The position numbers were made by a program, and so were the translations under genes. This document shows, piece after piece, positions 63,424 through 64,000 of a DNA stretch of 64,000 nucleotides. Origin of the DNA: Aphrophora alni (Eukaryota > Arthropoda > Insecta > Hemiptera > Aphrophoridae). Positions within the stretch are counted from its first letter, which is position 1. Every line of letters starts with the position of its first letter. The notes under the pieces are model-generated. The model worked only from the letters and a program-made list of their open reading frames with translations, was not told the DNA's origin and did not search any database. The stretch lies in NCBI GenBank assembly GCA_963513935.1, contig OY740765.1:149321830-149385829 (forward strand). Reading direction: 5' to 3'.

Positions 63424-63806
63424 CATAAATGTAACATTAATAATTGATTGTTCATTTATAAGTAAACACTAAGAAATACTAATAAAATAACTTGTTTATT
63501 TTTTTTTTATACATTTCAACTTCTTTTACTAATTATATTTGCTCTGTTTTTCAGGTCAGTTAATTGACTGGCAGTTGATTTTCTATGGAACTGAGACAGC
63601 TCCACAAACTAGTTCTTTGAACCCCAAGGCAGCAACGATGATAGAAACTAGTTCACCAGTTACTGAAAACAAAAAGCCTCTTGGACCTAGTGCATCCGAC
63701 GATGAATGGAAAGAGGTGTCACAACAAACCAATTTATCTTCAGATATACAAGAAGACTTGTACGAAAACTCAACACATTGTCAACAGCCGGCAAAAACAT
63801 GTCTAG
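14124..63806 (+). CDS. Fur1: Furin-like protease 1 (proprotein convertase), 5'-partial, multi-exon gene span
   Basis: A calcium-dependent S8 serine endoprotease of the secretory pathway that cuts precursor proteins after R-X-K/R-R. Exons read as join(14124-14249, 23259-23387, 35095-35260, 39463-39635, 44060-44269, 47258-47465, 49653-49770, 55619-55700, 56024-56234) followed by either 58049-58731 or 63555-63806. Every junction has AG/GT borders and keeps one frame; the nine common exons total 1423 nt. Joined to 58049-58731 they give 701 codons plus a stop. Catalytic Asp, His, oxyanion Asn and Ser are all present, followed by a P domain with an RRGD motif. [25 protein letters not shown] and [11 protein letters not shown] match insect Fur1 closely, better than Fur2 or PC2. 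The signal peptide and most of the pro-domain are missing and probably lie before the window; the long isoform probably continues past the right edge. Introns run from 0.3 to 11.7 kb and are full of transposons. Confidence 0.93.
14250..16000. other. Fur1 intron, no element recognised
   Basis: Less AT-rich than the surroundings, with stretches such as 14640-14800 and 15240-15430 that could be remnants of an old coding insertion. I could not match a family on either strand. Confidence 0.35.
16001..16150 (+). mobile_element. Short PLE-terminus or retrozyme-like fragment
   Basis: GT-rich lead (tgtgttgtgttacgtgttta) directly before the hammerhead-like motif at 16053-16096. The same arrangement, in complement, occurs at 29949-30060 (cataacgacactgaacacac, aataacacgacac). 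Two dispersed copies of one family with no coding sequence fit a PLE terminal repeat or a small non-autonomous ribozyme element. Confidence 0.5.
16053..16096 (+). ncRNA. Hammerhead-ribozyme-like motif
   Basis: Stem I GGC (16053-16055) pairs with GCC (16094-16096). Core CTGACGA at 16056-16062, one extra A, stem II GCCGA (16064-16068)/TCGGC (16075-16079), GAAA at 16080-16083. Stem III is ACA/TGT with loop GCGC, closing next to GTA; the cleavage point would be after A16093. All core positions are present except for the extra A before stem II. A minimal stem III with a four-base loop is typical of PLE and retrozyme hammerheads. Confidence 0.6.
16528..16584. repeat. (AT)n microsatellite
   Basis: Uninterrupted alternating AT for about 57 bp. 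Confidence 0.97.
16585..23133. other. Fur1 intron, mostly unrecognised AT-rich DNA
   Basis: Contains an (AT)n tract at 19247-19271 and a degenerate repeat region at 18030-18410. 21180-21500 shares short words (ttctaagaataatatag, ggttaccaaggtaataa-like) with 44350-44560. No gene recognised. Confidence 0.4.
18030..18410. repeat. Region of degenerate direct repeats around gtgcccagca
   Basis: Variants of aatgtgcccagcatttgag recur (18070, 18115, 18171, 18228, 18263) with spacing of roughly 45-60 bp, ending in gctcagcacatgtttgtgct. Too diverged to set a unit. Confidence 0.4.
23134..23178. repeat. (AT)n microsatellite
   Basis: About 45 bp of alternating AT, 80 bp upstream of a Fur1 acceptor. Confidence 0.97.
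23259..23387 (+). CDS. Fur1: Fur1 exon: catalytic Asp
   Basis: 43 codons, phase 0 at both ends. The acceptor is ttgtttgcag and the donor is tac|gtgagt. It starts [14 protein letters not shown], continuing directly from MWYL of the previous exon. The catalytic aspartate is the first Asp of ILDDG (codon 23343-23345), followed by the conserved EKNHPDL. An (AT)n tract at 23134-23178 lies about 80 bp upstream of the acceptor. No internal stops or frame damage. Confidence 0.95.
23388..24249. other. Fur1 intron segment, nothing recognised
   Basis: AT-rich. 23915-23965 weakly resembles 5380-5440. Confidence 0.4.
24250..28390 (-). pseudogene. hAT transposase (ZMYM1/DUF4371-like) pseudogene split by an insertion
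   Basis: Read on the minus strand from ~28390 down. [15 protein letters not shown] and a following W-E-x-x-V block (28270-28140) match the TRWEAR region of ZMYM1-like hAT transposases. [15 protein letters not shown] and related residues lie at 27830-27740. The C-terminal dimerisation block [33 protein letters not shown] lies at 27240-27150. Reading breaks there and resumes at 24360 with RLS and then [10 protein letters not shown] (24320-24290). The gap is filled by a 2783-bp foreign element flanked by GTTC, and removing it together with one GTTC restores the frame across the junction. Several other stops and frameshifts; dead. Confidence 0.8.
24363..27145. mobile_element. 2.8-kb interspersed element, copy 1, inserted in the hAT pseudogene
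   Basis: Matches 51303-53971 over its whole length (roughly 75 percent by eye), for example cgagtcggtgaaactgacct and gtcggtagattttgaataaa. Flanked by the 4-bp direct repeat GTTC at 24359-24362 and 27146-27149. Ends TACAACAGAA and, on the other strand, TTCAATGAAA are weakly inverted. No protein family recognised inside. A conserved tataaatatagc at ~25710 precedes gtcactctc, like a TATA box and start region. It could be a solo LTR (4-5 bp duplication, internal promoter) or a non-autonomous TIR transposon. Confidence 0.75.
28391..29859. other. Fur1 intron segment, nothing recognised
   Basis: Very AT-rich with only short open frames. It may hold decayed upstream parts of the hAT element, but I could not identify any. 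Confidence 0.35.
29860..29900. repeat. (AT)n microsatellite
   Basis: About 41 bp of alternating AT ending 50 bp from a hammerhead-like motif. Confidence 0.95.
29949..29994 (-). ncRNA. Hammerhead-ribozyme-like motif, second copy
   Basis: On the minus strand, stem I ACAC (29994-29991) pairs with GTGT (29952-29949). CTGACGA at 29990-29984, stem II GCCG/CGGT, GAAA at 29966-29963, stem III ACA/TGT with loop GCGC, and GTA before the putative cut. The core is identical to the motif at 16053-16096, including the extra A, while stem I has changed on both sides (GGC/GCC there, CAC/GTG here), which is compensatory. Followed by a GT-rich tail as in the other copy. Confidence 0.6.
30850..31240. repeat. 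Imperfect tandem repeat, ~172-176 bp unit
   Basis: Related words recur at ~30851 (attagttcctaagttataat), ~31027 (gtagtttctgagttacaaca) and ~31199 (gtagtttttaaggttcaaca), with shared neighbours ttacacattttcttaaaatt / ttactcattttcataaaatg. About 2.3 units. Confidence 0.55.
31600..34650 (-). mobile_element. Decayed Penelope-like retroelement with RT and GIY-YIG regions
   Basis: Minus strand, N- to C-terminal from ~34650 down. [17 protein letters not shown] appears across frames near 34050-34000, the block before the first catalytic motif of PLE reverse transcriptases. [11 protein letters not shown] (33705-33670) and a frame-shifted YFP-IW-MYVD at 33620-33570 correspond to RT motifs around the active site. 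The GIY-YIG end has [18 protein letters not shown] (32490-32430) and [20 protein letters not shown] (32400-32340). 31663-31703 on the minus strand, gatggtaacttggttaccga aatgtacatc, resembles PLE terminal-repeat hairpins. Many stops and frameshifts; non-functional. Boundaries approximate. Confidence 0.8.
34789..34893. repeat. Two (AT)n tracts separated by 26 bp
   Basis: Alternating AT at 34789-34829 and 34855-34893 around gaaaattcaaaaacaactta. They sit 200-300 bp upstream of the Fur1 exon at 35095. Confidence 0.95.
35095..35260 (+). CDS. Fur1: Fur1 exon: catalytic His and calcium-site Asp run
   Basis: 166 nt, phase 0 in and phase 1 out; acceptor tgtatatag, donor ggag|gtgaga. It encodes [20 protein letters not shown] and then [18 protein letters not shown]. 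The catalytic histidine is the His of RHGT (35173-35175). The DDDP segment corresponds to the acidic calcium-binding loop of furins. The final G is completed by GA of the next exon to give VGGVRML. This exon follows the largest intron of the gene (11.7 kb). Confidence 0.95.
35590..36080 (+). pseudogene. Mariner transposase remnant (C-terminal part)
   Basis: [15 protein letters not shown] (35771-35815) corresponds to the mariner DNARPH.A..T block. Then EHPPYS (frame-shifted) near 35830, [12 protein letters not shown] near 35870, [14 protein letters not shown] at 35920-35965, and WNGDYV near 36030, the normal end of the protein. Order and spacing fit, but stops and frameshifts are frequent. No terminal repeats identified. 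Different sequence from the mariners at 1114 and 61517. Confidence 0.75.
36100..37340. other. Fur1 intron segment with an unrecognised minus-strand open frame
   Basis: A frame at 37165-36914 (minus, 83 codons, starts [20 protein letters not shown]) is longer than most here and sits in less AT-rich DNA, so it could be a fragment of an old coding insertion. I recognise no family. The rest holds nothing identifiable. Confidence 0.3.
37349..37947. mobile_element. Non-autonomous hAT element with 8-bp target duplication
   Basis: 599 bp flanked by perfect CTAGATAT copies at 37341-37348 and 37948-37955. The left end taatggtgggcattaacgct and the complement of the right end (tagtgctgtgtccgttaatg) are imperfect inverted repeats in the TA(A/G)TGnTGGGC style of hAT ends. 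Many gttaacg/cgttaac words inside. No transposase frame. GC content is above the surroundings. Confidence 0.85.
37956..39462. other. Fur1 intron segment, nothing recognised
   Basis: AT-rich with no gene, family repeat or structured RNA visible. Confidence 0.4.
39463..39635 (+). CDS. Fur1: Fur1 exon: substrate-binding core of catalytic domain
   Basis: 173 nt, phase 1 in and phase 0 out; acceptor tgatttcag, donor aaag|gtaaaa. It encodes [20 protein letters not shown] and [26 protein letters not shown] and the [10 protein letters not shown] acidic stretch are hallmarks of the convertase S1/S4 pocket that reads basic residues. It ends FIEGVTK, joining GRSGKGS in the next exon. Confidence 0.95.
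40135..41330 (-). pseudogene. Non-LTR retrotransposon (RTE-like) reverse transcriptase remnant
   Basis: On the minus strand from ~41200 down: [23 protein letters not shown], then a frameshifted [18 protein letters not shown] (41085-41035), the WRGITLL block of LINE reverse transcriptases. Further down at 40270-40200 [20 protein letters not shown] matches the C-terminal RRVGRP tail. The middle of the protein is missing or unreadable. A piece of the same protein type ([19 protein letters not shown], 41262-41318) lies on the + strand right next to the upstream end. Confidence 0.7.
41331..42194. other. Fur1 intron segment, nothing recognised
   Basis: AT-rich, no coding or repeat family recognised. 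Confidence 0.4.
42195..42590. mobile_element. PLE-derived foldback element
   Basis: Left arm ~42195-42360 and right arm ~42422-42575 are inverted copies (tctagtggtctgaacactca versus tgagtttttagaccactaga; tcatcttcaggct versus agcctgaagatga). The right arm equals the terminus at 9825-9960, and the centre shares aaaacatagttatgataaaa-type sequence with 8880-8935. It is a core-deleted relative of the PLE at 8872-9960. Confidence 0.8.
42481..42521 (+). ncRNA. Hammerhead-ribozyme-like motif in PLE foldback
   Basis: CTGAAGA at 42483-42489, then a weak hairpin and GAAA at 42508-42511, then C-TGCT-G and GTC with the putative cut after C42519. Stem I is 2 bp (GC/GC) and stem II is poor. The left arm carries the complement near 42250-42282. 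Probably decayed. Confidence 0.4.
42591..43704. other. Fur1 intron segment, nothing recognised
   Basis: AT-rich with no recognisable element. Confidence 0.4.
43705..43990. repeat. ~290-bp foldback repeat next to a Fur1 acceptor
   Basis: Left arm (from atgaaagaagtaatccctaa) and right arm (to ggggattacttctatcat) are inverted copies of ~110-125 bp with few mismatches around a ~50-bp centre. The right arm has gatggtagctatgttaccga aatgtacata, the same hairpin-GAAAT-GTAC layout as the PLE end near 31663-31703. It ends 70 bp before the exon at 44060. Confidence 0.85.
44060..44269 (+). CDS. Fur1: Fur1 exon: oxyanion-hole Asn
   Basis: 70 codons, phase 0 at both ends; acceptor gtgtcaacag, donor cag|gtttgt. 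It begins [17 protein letters not shown], where the Asn of SGNGG (44102-44104) is the oxyanion-hole residue. It continues with [19 protein letters not shown] and [18 protein letters not shown]. All expected cysteines are present. A ~290-bp foldback repeat ends about 70 bp before the acceptor, so the branch-point region may lie in or beside repeat-derived DNA. Confidence 0.95.
44270..44720. other. Fur1 intron segment, nothing firm
   Basis: Weak word sharing with 21180-21500 (ttctaagaataatatag and ttaccttggtaat-type words). No coding. Confidence 0.35.
45190..45741 (-). mobile_element. piggyBac remnant, 5' end with transposase N-terminus
   Basis: Minus strand. TTAA at 45733-45736 is followed inward by CCCTCCAAGTGC, a common piggyBac-type end with TTAA target. 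Subterminal repeats gatcgtgattgcgacttttagcac and gatcacgatcccaactttagcac lie inside (each in the 45660-45725 region). A frame opens at 45361 with [20 protein letters not shown] and [10 protein letters not shown], acidic and Ser-rich like piggyBac N-termini, then stops. The catalytic DDD region is gone. The other end is not placed. Confidence 0.55.
46200..47187. repeat. ~1-kb dispersed repeat, copy 2
   Basis: Same-orientation relative of 12640-13770: tgctttaccaaacacgtgta, gaagttaatcttataagttc, ggttctatctagactaaac, gatcaaagaactaaaaatgt. It ends at acactattaca (47187), about 70 bp before the acceptor of the catalytic-Ser exon. No coding recognised. Confidence 0.75.
47258..47465 (+). CDS. Fur1: Fur1 exon: catalytic Ser
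   Basis: 208 nt, phase 0 in and phase 1 out; acceptor tttgcacag, donor aatg|gtaatc. It encodes [10 protein letters not shown], then [20 protein letters not shown], then [11 protein letters not shown]. The nucleophilic serine is the first Ser of GTSAS (47309-47311). The 3' end NGVGRN joins VSHSFGYG in the next exon. The end of a ~1.1-kb dispersed repeat lies only about 70 bp upstream of this acceptor. Confidence 0.95.
47466..49652. other. Fur1 intron, nothing recognised
   Basis: Uniformly AT-rich with no repeat family or coding visible; one of the few long introns without identifiable transposon debris. Confidence 0.45.
49653..49770 (+). CDS. Fur1: Fur1 exon: end of catalytic domain and linker to P domain
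   Basis: 118 nt, phase 1 in and phase 2 out; acceptor gtttttag, donor acaa|gtgagt. It encodes [20 protein letters not shown] and then [30 protein letters not shown] is the conserved C-terminal helix start of the S8 domain of convertases. The terminal AA is completed by A of the following exon. Confidence 0.93.
50270..54790 (-). pseudogene. Jockey-like LINE (endonuclease plus RT), interrupted by a 2.7-kb insertion
   Basis: Minus strand. A Met at 54790-54788 starts [20 protein letters not shown], then [19 protein letters not shown], the N-terminus of an APE-type endonuclease (W-x-x-N-R, E/K-TH). The endonuclease region runs to ~53986. After the insertion the RT resumes at ~51297 with [20 protein letters not shown] and [19 protein letters not shown] (51110), the [12 protein letters not shown] block (51020-50985) and [17 protein letters not shown] (50940-50885) follow. 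The RT end [13 protein letters not shown] and [18 protein letters not shown] lies at 50510-50330. The YADD centre is unreadable. Multiple frame breaks; inactive. Confidence 0.85.
51303..53971. mobile_element. 2.7-kb interspersed element, copy 2, inserted in the LINE
   Basis: Copy of 24363-27145 in the same orientation. Starts TACAGCGGAAATTC and ends cgTTGTA, weak inverted termini. CTTAC stands at 51298-51302 and again at 53981-53985, nine bases beyond the weak inverted end, so the right limit is either 53971 or 53980. A (C)15 run at 52023-52037 is private to this copy. tataaatatagc at ~52651 is followed by gactcagtcgctctc; the + strand reads like TATA plus an arthropod TCAGT initiator. No known protein inside. 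Confidence 0.75.
55104..55162. repeat. 59-bp homopolymer T tract
   Basis: An uninterrupted run of T followed by cctttcctttttttcc. It would be the poly(A) tail of a minus-strand retroposed sequence lying to its right; no body is recognised there. Confidence 0.95.
55163..55618. other. Fur1 intron end, nothing recognised
   Basis: AT-rich lead into the P-domain exon acceptor. Confidence 0.4.
55619..55700 (+). CDS. Fur1: Fur1 exon: first strands of P (Homo B) domain
   Basis: 82 nt, phase 2 in and phase 0 out; acceptor ttgtttcag, donor ttcag|gtatga. It encodes [20 protein letters not shown] and then NYLEHIQ. The P domain is the jelly-roll that stabilises the catalytic fold and sets its pH and calcium dependence. 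NYLEHIQ followed by AKVTL in the next exon matches the family. Confidence 0.92.
56024..56234 (+). CDS. Fur1: Fur1 exon: P-domain core with RRGD motif
   Basis: 211 nt, phase 0 in and phase 1 out; acceptor tctcctacag, donor ctag|gtattt. It encodes [20 protein letters not shown], then [20 protein letters not shown] and [24 protein letters not shown] is the conserved P-domain motif of furin-type enzymes. The final G must be completed by two bases of the next exon; both 58049 (gg) and 63555 (gt) supply a glycine codon in frame. Confidence 0.95.
56235..57386. other. Fur1 intron segment, nothing recognised
   Basis: AT-rich, no coding or repeat family seen. Confidence 0.4.
57387..57497. repeat. (GT)n microsatellite, ~111 bp
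   Basis: Mostly uninterrupted GT with gcgcgc and single-base interruptions in the first 40 bp. About 550 bp upstream of alternative exon A. Confidence 0.97.
58049..58731 (+). CDS. Fur1: Fur1 alternative 3' exon A: last P-domain strand, Pro/Lys-rich stalk, hydrophobic tail
   Basis: The acceptor is gtattccttag and the exon enters in phase 1. It starts [19 protein letters not shown], the final P-domain strand (compare REWSLIFYGT in Drosophila Fur1). A ~120-residue stalk rich in Pro, Lys, Ser and Thr follows, unlike the Cys-rich furin repeats. Read to the stop at 58729-58731 it ends in a roughly 34-residue charge-free stretch ([10 protein letters not shown] onward) that could be a membrane anchor with no cytoplasmic tail. 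AATAAA at 58803-58808 would suit a terminal exon. Alternatively CAG|GCAAGA at 58612/58613 is a good GC-type donor, in phase 1, which would splice onward in frame and make the hydrophobic part intronic. P-domain coding is certain; the 3' boundary is not. Confidence 0.8.
58803..58808 (+). promoter_or_regulatory. Candidate poly(A) signal AATAAA after alternative exon A
   Basis: AATAAA lies 72 bp after the stop at 58731. It would fit an mRNA ending in exon A. The motif is common by chance in such AT-rich DNA. Confidence 0.35.
58809..59830. other. Region between alternative exons A and B, nothing recognised
   Basis: AT-rich, no coding or repeat family seen. Confidence 0.4.
59845..59960 (+). mobile_element. 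Possible LINE 3' tail
   Basis: gtccttgggaggggattaag, then taagtagaagagaggatcag, ending aaaaataaaggtgatctatc and a short (ATCT)n run. An AATAAA followed by a short tandem tail is typical of some non-LTR 3' ends. No RT attached. Confidence 0.4.
59961..61516. other. Region between alternative exons A and B, nothing recognised
   Basis: AT-rich with no recognisable element. Confidence 0.4.
61517..62740 (+). mobile_element. Degenerate mariner element
   Basis: Around 61800-61880 [21 protein letters not shown] reading shifts to [12 protein letters not shown] and DGRPSIL, the mariner TNVHDEERSGRPS block. [20 protein letters not shown] (62130-62190) is the GDETWV catalytic region. A HDN stub at 62370 is broken by a run of T (62379-62392). 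[16 protein letters not shown] lies across 62440-62495, and [11 protein letters not shown] (62635-62665) is the usual C-terminus. Several stops and frameshifts. Terminal repeats not clearly resolved; limits approximate. Confidence 0.8.
62741..63363. other. Intron segment before alternative exon B, nothing recognised
   Basis: AT-rich, no coding or repeat family seen. Confidence 0.4.
63364..63422. repeat. (AT)n microsatellite
   Basis: About 58 bp of nearly pure AT, 130 bp upstream of the exon B acceptor. Confidence 0.96.
63555..63806 (+). CDS. Fur1: Fur1 alternative 3' exon B: last P-domain strand, acidic Ser/Thr-rich linker
   Basis: The acceptor is tctgtttttcag, phase 1 in. It begins [20 protein letters not shown], a second version of the final P-domain strand. 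An acidic Ser/Thr-rich linker and [10 protein letters not shown] follow, where paired cysteines may start a Cys-rich region. The suggested end is ctag|gttggt (63806/63807), phase 1, a weak donor. The frame stays open to the stop at 63950-63952 and includes WCLVIVLVLSL, so a read-through terminal form is possible. Since exon A already supplies this strand, A and B are probably mutually exclusive. More 3' exons may lie past the window edge. Confidence 0.78.
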
Positions 63807-64000
63807 GTTGGTGTTTAGTAATAGTTTTAGTTTTATCACTTAAAATGAATTATATAGACTGTAATTTTATTATAAGAAACCACCAAAGCAAACAATTAGA
63901 ACTCGACTATATCAATTGCCCAAAAGAAAGTAAAAAACTGATCGAATCATAGTTATGAAAGTGTTAATATTATGATTGTATACGGTTGTGTTGTTTCGTG

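Noticed and set aside
58049..63806. Exons A and B spliced in series as the normal transcript
   Set aside because: Phases would allow it (58612 to 63555), but it would duplicate the last P-domain strand, so alternative use is the better reading.
1..64000. tRNA, rRNA, CRISPR or bacterial operon features
   Set aside because: No cloverleaf, rRNA block, spaced repeat array or Shine-Dalgarno pattern seen; the split furin gene shows this is eukaryotic nuclear DNA.

Overview
The window is AT-rich, intron-rich arthropod nuclear DNA, almost certainly from an insect. The coding sequence is closest to insect Furin-like protease 1 as I know it from Drosophila. The genome is loaded with mariner, hAT, piggyBac, Helitron, Jockey/RTE-type LINE and Penelope-like debris. 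A hemipteran or another large-genome insect is plausible, but the sequence alone does not settle the order.

One host gene dominates. On the + strand at least ten exons (14124 to about 63806) encode a furin-type proprotein convertase. They run from the end of the pro-domain and its RKKR processing site, through the whole S8 catalytic domain (Asp, His, oxyanion Asn and Ser all present), to the P/Homo B domain and alternative C-termini. The exon phases join without a break. The signal peptide and most of the pro-domain are not recognisable here, so the 5' exons probably lie before base 1 and 1-14123 is probably intronic or upstream DNA. The 3' end of the longer isoform runs off the right edge.

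The most interesting gene-level feature is at the 3' end. Exons at 58049 and 63555 both start in the same phase and both encode the last P-domain strand ([16 protein letters not shown] versus [14 protein letters not shown]). They therefore look like mutually exclusive alternatives leading to different C-terminal tails.

The introns are a record of mobile-element activity. 1-14 kb: tandem repeats, a mariner remnant, a MITE, a 27-bp minisatellite, a Penelope-like (PLE) inverted-repeat element, a 467-bp palindrome, a 1.45-kb Helitron-like element and a 1.1-kb dispersed repeat. 14-23 kb: a hammerhead-ribozyme-like motif and microsatellites. 23-35 kb: a hAT (ZMYM1-like) transposase pseudogene split by a 2.8-kb insertion with a 4-bp target duplication, a second hammerhead-like motif on the minus strand, and a long decayed PLE with RT and GIY-YIG regions. 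35-47 kb: a mariner remnant, a non-autonomous hAT with a perfect 8-bp duplication, a LINE remnant with an apparent 5' inversion, two foldback elements, a piggyBac remnant and the second copy of the 1.1-kb repeat. 49-55 kb: a Jockey-like LINE interrupted by a second copy of the 2.8-kb element. 59-63 kb: a LINE-tail-like sequence, another mariner and microsatellites. No rRNA, tRNA or CRISPR was seen. All positions were read by eye; splice sites are supported by frame and family similarity, not by transcripts.
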